Shown: piece after piece, positions 7,991-14,589 of the stretch
Layout of the letters: every line of letters starts with the position of its first letter
How positions within the stretch are numbered: position 1 is the first letter of the stretch
Assembly (NCBI GenBank): GCA_026391755.1
Contig: JAPLDN010000341.1
Span: 6,638-22,258, forward strand
Direction: 5' to 3'
DNA: 15,621 bases
DNA from: Bacteroidota bacterium
GTDB taxonomy: Bacteria > Bacteroidota > Bacteroidia > Bacteroidales > FEN-979
Program-made: the position numbers and the translations under genes
Notes under the pieces: model-generated
Told to the model about the DNA's origin: nothing
Seen by the model: only the letters and a program-made list of their open reading frames with translations
Databases searched by the model: none

Positions 7991-9205
7991 ATGGGGATCC
8001 GTGTAGTGATTACCGGTTACGGAATTGTCTCTTCCATTGGAATGAATGCTGATGAAGTGCTTGGTTCATTGTTGGAGGAAGTTTCGGGTATCGGAGAGAT
8101 CACGAGGTTTGACACCATTCATAAAGGGAAACTCCCCCTTGCTGAAGTAAAAAGATCCAATGCTGAATTACTGGAACTCTCAGGTCTGAAGGATAAAAGG
8201 AAGTATTCCCGAACCAGCCTTCTCGGAATTGCTGCAGCCAGCCAGGCTGCAGGGATGGCAGGGATTAAACCAAACCAATCGCTCAGAACGGGGCTTATTT
8301 CGGCCAATACCGTAGGAGGTATGGACCGTACGGAGGATTTTTACCCTCTGTTTCTTGAAAACCAGTCAAGAGGCAGACTTTCAGAGGTAGCCACACATGA
8401 CTGCGGAGAAAGCACTGAAAGAATTGCCCAATTCCTGGATATACGGGATTTTATCACCACGATCAGCACAGCCTGCAGCTCTTCTGCAAATGCAATCATG
8501 CTGGGCTCGGAGATGATAAAAGCCGGACTTATCGACAGGGTTATTGCAGGGGGGGCCGATGCCGTGACCCGTTTTACCCTGAATGGCTTTAACACCCTCA
8601 TGATACTCGATAAGAACGGCTGCCGTCCCTTTGACGAGGAGAGGGCCGGGCTTACAATCGGAGAAGGAGCCGCGTTTCTTGTGCTCGAATCAGAAGAACT
8701 CGCTATAAGGGAAGGAAGAAAAATAGCCGGTTTTTTAAGTGGTTATGGAAATGCTAATGATGCTTACCATCAAACTGCTTCTTCCCCTGACGGAATTGGA
8801 GCGGGGCTCGCGATGGCCAAAGCTCTTGAGATGGGAGGTATTGTGCCCGCCCGCATCAGCTACATTAATGTTCATGGTACCGGCACGCAGAATAATGACC
8901 TTAGTGAAGGCATTGCCGTCCAGAGACTTTTCGGAGGTGAAGTTCCTCCTTTCAGTTCAACAAAATCCTATACCGGGCATACGCTGGGAGCTGCCGGGGC
9001 GATAGAAGCTGTTATATCCCTGCTTTCGATTCAGCATAGTTGTGTTTTTCCCAACCTGGGCTGGGCCACACCCATGAAAGAACTTTATATACGCCCGGTT
9101 ACAACCCTGCTCAGGAATACAGATGTTGAACACGTGCTTTCCAACTCTTTCGGATTTGGAGGGAATAACTCATCACTGGTTTTGTCAAAATACAATTCCC
9201 GATGA
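7991..9205 (+). CDS. FabF-like beta-ketoacyl-ACP synthase, copy 2 (KSalpha of pair 2)
   Basis: This 404-residue condensing enzyme is paralogous to the one at 5693-6901. The catalytic residues are intact: C162 in TISTACSSSANA, H295 in NVHGTGTQNND, K325 and H330 in STKSYTGHTLGAAG, and the terminal NSFGFGGNNS loop (385-394). The two copies share the HQTASSPDG block and the overall length. This copy has AN rather than GT just before the shared TVGGMD block, and it diverges elsewhere, so the duplication is not recent. It lies 47 bases after the first pair, the widest gap so far in the operon, and four bases before its own KSbeta-like partner. Two paired condensing systems may serve different chain-length windows or steps; that is inference. 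Confidence 0.95.
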   Translation: MGIRVVITGYGIVSSIGMNADEVLGSLLEEVSGIGEITRFDTIHKGKLPLAEVKRSNAELLELSGLKDKRKYSRTSLLGIAAASQAAGMAGIKPNQSLRTGLISANTVGGMDRTEDFYPLFLENQSRGRLSEVATHDCGESTERIAQFLDIRDFITTISTACSSSANAIMLGSEMIKAGLIDRVIAGGADAVTRFTLNGFNTLMILDKNGCRPFDEERAGLTIGEGAAFLVLESEELAIREGRKIAGFLSGYGNANDAYHQTASSPDGIGAGLAMAKALEMGGIVPARISYINVHGTGTQNNDLSEGIAVQRLFGGEVPPFSSTKSYTGHTLGAAGAIEAVISLLSIQHSCVFPNLGWATPMKELYIRPVTTLLRNTDVEHVLSNSFGFGGNNSSLVLSKYNSR

Positions 9206-9209
9206 TCCT

Positions 9210-10283
9210 ATGACAAATTTAAATGCCATATACATCAACGGCCTGGGCAATTTATCACCCCAGAAAACTACCGATAGCAGTCACTTCCTTGATGAGGTAA
9301 ACAGGGTTCAGTCAAACCGGCTTGCCTGTATTGAACCAAATTACAGGGATTTTATCAGCCCTGATATCCTTCGCAGGATGGGCAGGTTGATTAAAATGGG
9401 AGTGGCATCTTCCAGGATATGCCTGGCAGATGCGGGATGCGTGATGCCCGATGCAATAATAACAGGAACCGGCCTTGGCTGCCTTGAAGACACTGAAAAA
9501 TTTCTTACTACCTTGATCAGGAATAATGAAGAACTCCTCACCCCTACCTCATTTATCCAGTCGACCCACAATACAGTTTCTGCCCAAATCGCGCTGCTTC
9601 TGAAATGCCATAATTACAATTTTACCTATGTCCACCGTGGCTGGTCGTTCGAGTCGGCCCTTCTGGATGCAATGATCCAACTGAGAAACGGAAAGGCTTC
9701 AAAAGTGCTCGCAGGGGGGATGGACGAACTGACCAACGGCTCCTTTGAGATTTCAAGGCGGCTCGGCCTCTGGAGAATGAAACCGGCCGATACGTTTGAA
9801 TTATTAAAGACCACTGCAAGGGGAAGCATTGCGGGTGAAGGATCGGCCTTTTTCCTTCTCTCATCCGCCCAAAGTGATACAACTTATGCTGTTTTAACCG
9901 GCATGAATACTTTTAACCGCAAAGCGAGCCCTGTTTCCCTGCCCCGCCTCCTTTCTGATTTTCTTGAACGATCGGGAACAGGCCCGGAAGAAATCGACCT
10001 GGCAGTATGCGGGTTAAACGGCGACACCTCATCCGCCAGACCATACAAAGAACTTACCGGTTCATTAAACAATGCAGGCATTGCAGCCTGGAAGCATCTC
10101 AGCGGCGAATACATGACTTCCTCGGCTTTCGGACTCTGGATGGCTTCAATGATCATGAAGAAACAGCAGGTTCCTGAAGCAGCGGTAATCAGGCCCCCGG
10201 GAGCAAAGACCATTAAAACAATTCTAATTTATAATCATTACCTGGACCTGAATCATTCCTTTATCCTGATACGGAAACCTTGA
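9210..10283 (+). CDS. KSbeta/chain-length-factor-like partner, copy 2
   Basis: This 357-residue protein begins at ATG 9210, four bases after the ketosynthase stop. The frame is open from 9123, but that start would overlap the ketosynthase by 83 bases and add residues unlike its paralogue, which also begins near the YINGxGxxSPQ motif. The nucleophile position, by ungapped alignment back from AGG (168-170), is G144 in VHRGWSFES, so there is no Cys. The first His motif is replaced by AVCGLNGD, and GHT is replaced by GEY (299-301) after K295. It is therefore expected to be non-catalytic and to shape the chain-binding tunnel of the 7991-9205 enzyme. It ends overlapping the deacetylase start by four bases. 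Confidence 0.82.
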   Translation: MTNLNAIYINGLGNLSPQKTTDSSHFLDEVNRVQSNRLACIEPNYRDFISPDILRRMGRLIKMGVASSRICLADAGCVMPDAIITGTGLGCLEDTEKFLTTLIRNNEELLTPTSFIQSTHNTVSAQIALLLKCHNYNFTYVHRGWSFESALLDAMIQLRNGKASKVLAGGMDELTNGSFEISRRLGLWRMKPADTFELLKTTARGSIAGEGSAFFLLSSAQSDTTYAVLTGMNTFNRKASPVSLPRLLSDFLERSGTGPEEIDLAVCGLNGDTSSARPYKELTGSLNNAGIAAWKHLSGEYMTSSAFGLWMASMIMKKQQVPEAAVIRPPGAKTIKTILIYNHYLDLNHSFILIRKP

Positions 10284-11104
10284 AGATCCTGAATTTCAGA
10301 AATACATCCACCCTGTTTCTGCTGCTTTTGTCCACTTTAACGGCATGCAGGATCTTCCTCTGCCCCTGCGAATCCTGTTTTATCTCTTGCCTGTGCAGCT
10401 GCCCCCGGCTGTTTTACTTCGGGCTGATCTCGGTTTATTTGGGTATCTCGGTCGGTATGGCCTTCTTCCCATCGTCAGGATTTCATTACAGTGAGGTGTA
10501 TTCCCATGGAGAAACCGATAAGAAATTACTATCACTGACTTTTGATGATGGCCCGGACCCCTTGAATACTCCCAGGATCCTTGACATCCTTGAAAAATTC
10601 AGGATCAAGGCAGCTTTCTTTATTATCGGAAAGAAAACGGAAGGAAACGAAGGGATTCTCACAAGACTTGCAGGCGACGGGCATATAGTCGGGAACCATT
10701 CATGGTCACACACATACTTCTGGGATTTGTATTCCTCTGTTAGAATGGCGGATGATATTGAAAGAAATATCAATGAAACGGAAAGGATAACCGGCAAACG
10801 AATGAAATTCTTCAGGCCTCCGTACGGTGTGATCAATCCCATGGTCGCCAAAGCCGCAGGGAAAACAGGTGTTAAGGTCGTTGTATGGAGCTTCAGGTCC
10901 TTCGATACCACGGCAAGGGATTCCCAGGTCCTGCTTGAAAAAACCATACGCAATACAAAGCCCGGCGATATCATGCTTTTCCATGACAGCTCGGCCCTTA
11001 CGGCAGGAATTCTTGAAAAAATAATTGTATCATTGCAGGAAAGAGGTTTTAATTTCATTCCCCTGGATGAAATGTTAACATTGAAAGCTTATGAAAACTG
11101 CTAA
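10280..11104 (+). CDS. Membrane-anchored polysaccharide deacetylase (NodB domain)
   Basis: This 274-residue protein starts at a TTG whose last two bases belong to the upstream TGA (TTGA overlap), which supports coupled translation. The NodB domain (about 82-265) has the metal and catalytic residues: TFDDGP with D89 and D90, HSWSH with H140 and H144, RPPYG at 179-183, and LFHD with H235. The N terminus has one or two hydrophobic segments (about 10-25 and 43-63), placing the domain outside the cytoplasm. Between them are seven cysteines within 19 residues (C23, C28, C30, C33, C37, C39, C41), which is odd. LTAC at 20-23 also fits a lipobox. Deacetylases of this type accompany flexirubin-like clusters; the substrate is unknown. 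Confidence 0.87.
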   Translation: MKILNFRNTSTLFLLLLSTLTACRIFLCPCESCFISCLCSCPRLFYFGLISVYLGISVGMAFFPSSGFHYSEVYSHGETDKKLLSLTFDDGPDPLNTPRILDILEKFRIKAAFFIIGKKTEGNEGILTRLAGDGHIVGNHSWSHTYFWDLYSSVRMADDIERNINETERITGKRMKFFRPPYGVINPMVAKAAGKTGVKVVVWSFRSFDTTARDSQVLLEKTIRNTKPGDIMLFHDSSALTAGILEKIIVSLQERGFNFIPLDEMLTLKAYENC

Positions 11105-11735
11105 GATCCTGGTATTCATTATGGCCCTTCAAGGCGTTTGCATGTTTTTGCAGGCCCAGACCAAGCCACTTTCTCCAACCGACGCAATGGATGTCAGGAA
11201 AAAGATAAGCGAGGCTGCTAAACTGACCTTATGCCTGGAAGCCCAGTTCACTCAAACTAAAGAATTGAGCGTTATAAAGGAGAAAATTATTTCGAAAGGA
11301 AATTTTTATTTCAAAAAGGAAAAACTTCTCCGCTGGGAATATACAGATCCTTTTCCGTATCTTATTATTTTCAACAACGACAAAGTTTTCGTTAAGGACG
11401 AGGATAAGGAAAACCATATCAACCTGCAGTCGAACAAGGTATTCAGGGAGGTTAACAATATCCTTATCGGCGCTGTCCAGGGAAGCCTCTTATCTGATAC
11501 AAAAAACTTTGATTGCAGTATTTTCGACCTGAGGGATGAGTACCAGGCGACCATGATACCGGTAAACCTCCGTATCAAGGAGACCCTGAGTGAGATAATT
11601 CTTTATTTCAACAAATCGGATTATACGGTAGATAAACTTATAATGAGGGAAGTATCAGGAGATTACACCAGGATAGAATTCAGTGGCAAGAAGATTAACC
11701 AGAATGTTCCAGATGCGAAGTTTAATATCCCTTAA
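11091..11735 (+). CDS. LolA-like periplasmic lipoprotein/lipid carrier
   Basis: This 214-residue protein has a clear signal peptide (basic MKTAK, hydrophobic stretch to about residue 20, likely cut after QAQ near 23), so it is periplasmic. The mature part has LolA features: an early FTQTKEL-like strand (53-59), SKGNFYFKKEKLLRWEYTDPFP (68-89), which is the family's characteristic hydrophobic-barrel entry, and repeated beta strands to the end. Housekeeping LolA ferries lipoproteins to the outer membrane. Cluster-encoded LolA-like proteins in aryl-polyene and flexirubin loci are thought to carry the lipid product instead. It overlaps the deacetylase by 14 bases and the following lipoprotein gene by 23. 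Confidence 0.85.
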   Translation: MKTAKILVFIMALQGVCMFLQAQTKPLSPTDAMDVRKKISEAAKLTLCLEAQFTQTKELSVIKEKIISKGNFYFKKEKLLRWEYTDPFPYLIIFNNDKVFVKDEDKENHINLQSNKVFREVNNILIGAVQGSLLSDTKNFDCSIFDLRDEYQATMIPVNLRIKETLSEIILYFNKSDYTVDKLIMREVSGDYTRIEFSGKKINQNVPDAKFNIP

Positions 11736-12351
11736 TTTAATTTTCATTCTCTTCTTGTCGGCTTGTGACCCGGTCAAAAAGTCAACTTTAAGTTTAAGCC
11801 CGGAGACGGCCACTAAGTCCCCTGTCTGGAGTTCGCCTTTTATGAACGGTTTTGAAAAGGCTTTATTCCGAACATCACTGGATGTGGCCGACAAGCACCT
11901 GACTGGTATTTCAATAATTAAAAAAACTTCCGACAGCAGTTTCCACTTCACTTTTGCAAATGAGATAGGATTGACCTATTTTGACATGGAATTCTATAGG
12001 GATACGTACAGGCCTGACTATATTTTTGATCCTATAAATAAAAAGTCTTTTCTTAAAATTTTGCAGAGTGATTTCTCTATATTGTTTTTCAGCGAATCGG
12101 CAGGGAAAAAGCCATTAAGGAAGTATATACAGAATGGCTCGGGAGAAGCTGTCTACCTGTACCTCGGAATTAACCTGTACGCCTGGATGGATACGAAACA
12201 GAATTCCCTGACAGAACTGGTGGGCTGGAGCAATTACTTCGATGCAGTAATCGTCGGTTTCAGGGAATATGAAAACGGGTTCCCAAACGAGATCCGGATT
12301 ATGAATCCGAAAATCCATATGACCCTGACTTTTAATTTCTTAGGTCATTAA
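11713..12351 (+). CDS. Outer-envelope lipoprotein of unknown function
   Basis: This 212-residue protein begins at ATG 11713; the frame is open from 11683, and ATG 11704 is also possible, but 11713 gives a classic lipoprotein signal peptide (MRS, hydrophobic stretch, LSAC) with lipidated C18. The mature protein is rich in beta-strand-like segments and aromatic residues (for example YLYLGINLYAWM), with no catalytic motif I recognise. It overlaps the LolA-like gene by 23 bases, so the two are probably partners: a carrier and its envelope receptor, much as LolA and LolB pair in Proteobacteria, or as the lipoproteins encoded in aryl-polyene clusters. That role is inference. The residues after the Cys (DPVKK) do not by themselves decide the membrane. 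Confidence 0.75.
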   Translation: MRSLISLNLIFILFLSACDPVKKSTLSLSPETATKSPVWSSPFMNGFEKALFRTSLDVADKHLTGISIIKKTSDSSFHFTFANEIGLTYFDMEFYRDTYRPDYIFDPINKKSFLKILQSDFSILFFSESAGKKPLRKYIQNGSGEAVYLYLGINLYAWMDTKQNSLTELVGWSNYFDAVIVGFREYENGFPNEIRIMNPKIHMTLTFNFLGH

Positions 12352-12456
12352 AACTGTTCTTCTTCTCCGGTTCCGATGATCCAGCCCCCCGGGCAATCAG
12401 GTATTTTTTAACTTAATTTCGTATTTTTACGCAATCAGAAACCGGAATTGCAAAGC
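12352..12456 (+). promoter_or_regulatory. 105-base intergenic gap with a possible internal promoter
   Basis: This is the longest non-coding stretch in the window. It is AT-rich from 12401 to 12430, and TATTTTTA at 12422-12429 is one base off the Bacteroidota -7 consensus TAnnTTTG, about 27 bases before the ATG at 12457. No clear hairpin plus T-run terminator is seen. It may mark the start of a second transcript for the dehydratase, thioesterase, crotonase and KAS III genes. Confidence 0.25.
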
Positions 12457-12849
12457 ATGTTAAAGGGTAAATTATACAAGGTCAATGCTATAGAATTGCT
12501 TCCACAGGATCTGGGACTCCCGGGTGTACAAAAATATATTGTTTCACTTAGTCTTGACGGCAGCCATGATATCTTCAAGGGCCATTTTCCCGGCAACCCG
12601 GTTTTACCCGGAGTTTGCCAGGTTGAGATGGTAAGGGAAGTTTCGGGAGAGATCACTGATAAACAGCTTATGCTTATGCAAGCCAGCCAGGTCAAATACC
12701 TGGCCCTGATCAATCCGTTAGCAAATGATCGGCTTTCAATGAATTTAAAATTCATGAATGCCGGGCAGGGTGAAATTGATGTCACCGCTGAAATCACATC
12801 AGGCGAAACGATATTTATGAAGATGAAAGGCCGCTTAACAGAGTTTTAA
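12457..12849 (+). CDS. FabZ-like 3-hydroxyacyl-ACP dehydratase
   Basis: This 130-residue hotdog protein begins at ATG 12457; the frame also has TTG at 12448, which I consider less likely. It carries the dehydratase signature FKGHFPGNPVLPGVCQVE, with H43 and E57 in the same relation as the catalytic His and Glu of FabZ. It is close to FabZ in length. It would remove water from 3-hydroxyacyl-ACP to give trans-2-enoyl-ACP, the step that makes conjugated double bonds in polyene-type products when no enoyl reductase acts. It is the only dehydratase of this type here, and no ketoreductase is in the window. Ten bases separate it from the next gene. Confidence 0.9.
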   Translation: MLKGKLYKVNAIELLPQDLGLPGVQKYIVSLSLDGSHDIFKGHFPGNPVLPGVCQVEMVREVSGEITDKQLMLMQASQVKYLALINPLANDRLSMNLKFMNAGQGEIDVTAEITSGETIFMKMKGRLTEF

Positions 12850-12859
12850 ATTCGATTTG

Positions 12860-13276
12860 ATGTTTCAAAGCAGGATTAGCGTAAGGGGATATGAGTTGGA
12901 TTCGTACGGGCATGTTAACAACGCCGTCTTTTTCAATTATTTTGAGCAAGCCCGCTGGGAGTTATTTCAAAAAAAAGGATTGCTTGAAGAGCTTACTGCC
13001 CGGGGGCTGTTCCTTGTTGTGGTGGAAGTGCATTTACGTTACCAGCATGAGATCAAGTTTGGCGACGAAGTTGAAATCACAACGACAGTGAAGAAAGATA
13101 ATCCGTTTATTATTTTTGAACAAAGGATGAAGATTGTGCCGGGAGGTCAGGCCGCGGCAAGAGCAAGGGTTAAAACAGTATTTGTGGATGCCCAAAGGAT
13201 CTCACATGATATTCCTGGAGGTATAGAACCAGTATTCGATCGTAATTACTTAGGACAAAATGGAAACAATAGATAA
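12860..13276 (+). CDS. Second hotdog thioesterase (4HBT/YbgC-like)
   Basis: This 138-residue protein begins at ATG 12860; a TTG three bases earlier is less likely. The diagnostic segment is ELDSYGHVNNAVFFNYFE, with D14 as catalytic Asp and the HVNN phrase common to acyl-CoA thioesterases; EQARWE follows on the central helix. It is cytosolic. It differs from the thioesterase at 3178-3594 in this segment (YGHVNNAVF against MKIVWHGNY), so they belong to different branches and probably have different acyl substrates. It overlaps the crotonase fragment downstream by 17 bases, indicating one transcript. Confidence 0.88.
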   Translation: MFQSRISVRGYELDSYGHVNNAVFFNYFEQARWELFQKKGLLEELTARGLFLVVVEVHLRYQHEIKFGDEVEITTTVKKDNPFIIFEQRMKIVPGGQAAARARVKTVFVDAQRISHDIPGGIEPVFDRNYLGQNGNNR

Positions 13277-13631
13277 AATAAGCTGGGAGATCAGGAATGA
13301 TATCGGTATAATAACACTTGATAATCCTCCTGAGAATTATCTCGTTCAGCCTGAATTTGTACCGCTTGAGGTCCTTAAAAAATGGACCTCTTATGATTAC
13401 CTGAAAGGGATCATAATATGTGGTGCGGGAAAACATTTTTCGGGTGGAGGTAAGCTTGAGAACCTCTTCAGAATGATCCGCAACAAAGAGAACATCAGCG
13501 AGAGCATGGAAAAAGGTAAAGCTGTACTGGACCATCTTGAGGAACTTGAAATACCTGTAGTTGCAGCGATCCAGGGCATATGTTTCGGAGGAGGGCTGGA
13601 AGTTGCCCTGGCGAGTCATAGCTCATTATGA
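13260..13631 (+). pseudogene. Crotonase (enoyl-CoA hydratase/isomerase) N-terminal fragment, probably a broken gene
   Basis: This 123-residue product covers only the first half of a roughly 260-residue crotonase. It includes the first oxyanion-hole region GAGKHFSGGGKLENL (55-69) and the second GICFGGGLEVALASH (106-120), with E114 matching Glu144 of rat enoyl-CoA hydratase. After H120 the frame runs into SSL and a stop. The segment that should follow, containing the second catalytic Glu (Glu164 equivalent) and the PGxGG loop, is absent. The fold resumes in another frame at about 13622 (next entry). The TGA at 13629-13631 overlaps an ATG at 13628, so two half-proteins could still be translated, but activity is unlikely. 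Confidence 0.72.
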
Positions 13632-13903
13632 GCGGAGATATGATCAATGCGGAGGATGCGCAGGAAATGAACCTGGTGGATTTTATTGTTAGTAAACAGA
13701 AGGTTTTTGATTTTTCTTTCAACCTCTTGCAGAAGCTTACAAGGGACAGGCCTTTACCGGTTATTAATGCCGTTATGAAAGCCCTGAAAAACGCCAGGTC
13801 TCTGAGTATAGAAGAGGCGATGAAGGAAGAAACCAGGATGTTCTGCGAACTGGCTCTTGCAGAAGCCGGTCGCAGAAATAGCACACGGGAGACTAAAAAA
13901 TGA
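13628..13903 (+). pseudogene. Crotonase C-terminal fragment, probably the other part of the broken gene
   Basis: This 91-residue product begins with MSGDMINAEDAQEMNLVDFIV, which is the crotonase segment normally found after the PGxGG loop (compare LRGSTFTAEDAFKYRIVDKLV in the intact copy downstream). In the same frame two further codons, Leu-Ile at 13622-13627, also fit the family, so homology extends upstream of this ATG back to a TAG at 13619-13621. Comparing with the intact paralogue, about 42 codons are missing between the halves, and the frame change means the loss is 3n+1 bases, for example 124. The helical C terminus is complete. It ends ATGA-overlapped with the intact crotonase gene at 13900. 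Confidence 0.7.
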
Positions 13904-14589
13904 ACATACCCGATTATTCTACCATACATCTTGCAATTGATGAAGGGATAGGACTGCTGGAGCTGAATACACCTCCATCAAATGCCATGACGATGGAGTT
14001 CTTCTCGGAATTTGCATCGGTGCTGGAATATATCAGGGCTCACCCTGAGTTTCGCGCCCTTATCATCAGCGGACGTGGCAGGCATTTTTCTTCAGGTGCC
14101 GATGTACCGGTTCTTTTAAGAGAAATTCTCGAAAAAGCCGAAACTGATAAAAACGGGAAATTGATAAGGGTGCCTGATTTTCTTTCAAGTAATTATAAAT
14201 CACTTTTGATTCTTGAGAGTTTTAATATCCCCGTTATCTCTTCAATACGTGGAGTATGCCTGGGTTCAGCCCTGGAACTTGCCCTATTCAGCCATTTCAG
14301 GCTTTGCGGAGCAGATGCTGTTTTTAGTCTTCCGGAGGCATCGTTCAACCTTGTTCCCGGCCTGGGCGGGATATATAAACTCTGCTGTATTTCAGGCCAG
14401 GCAATAGCTCTTGAACGGGTTCTGAGAGGAAGTACATTTACAGCTGAGGATGCCTTTAAATACAGGATTGTTGATAAACTTGTTCCAAAGAAATCACTAC
14501 TTTCCACAGCAATCAGCTTTGCCCGGGAAGTGATGCAGGATTTCAGGATTGAGAAAAGGGCGTTGTATGTTAAGAAATATCTGGCGTGA
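13900..14589 (+). CDS. Crotonase-fold enoyl-CoA hydratase/isomerase family protein
   Basis: This 229-residue protein is slightly short for the family but complete. Recognisable parts are the first oxyanion-hole stretch SGRGRHFSSGADVP (57-70); the second, GVCLGSALELALFSH (118-132), with E126 matching Glu144 of rat hydratase; LPEASFNLVPGLGG (144-157), with E146 matching Glu164; and AEDAFKYRIVDKLV (182-195). Both acid residues are kept. S123 falls where the hole-forming Gly of GGG is usual, so the reaction may differ from plain hydration. Crotonases also catalyse decarboxylation, isomerisation and hydrolysis. It overlaps both neighbours by four bases (ATGA and GTGA). Acting with the KAS III-like enzyme next door is inference. 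Confidence 0.85.
   Translation: MNIPDYSTIHLAIDEGIGLLELNTPPSNAMTMEFFSEFASVLEYIRAHPEFRALIISGRGRHFSSGADVPVLLREILEKAETDKNGKLIRVPDFLSSNYKSLLILESFNIPVISSIRGVCLGSALELALFSHFRLCGADAVFSLPEASFNLVPGLGGIYKLCCISGQAIALERVLRGSTFTAEDAFKYRIVDKLVPKKSLLSTAISFAREVMQDFRIEKRALYVKKYLA

Noticed and set aside
5693..9205. Direct DNA repeat between the two ketosynthase genes
   Set aside because: Similarity is at protein level and interrupted by many differences; it reflects old paralogy, not a recent repeat or assembly artefact.
9123..9209. Upstream start for KSbeta-like copy 2
   Set aside because: It would overlap the conserved glycine-rich end of the ketosynthase by 83 bases, and the paralogue begins at the position equivalent to ATG 9210.
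12386..12410. Possible terminator made by the CCCCCCGGG run followed by a T-rich stretch
   Set aside because: The run can pair only as a very short stem, and the T-run is separated from it by about ten bases; not convincing.
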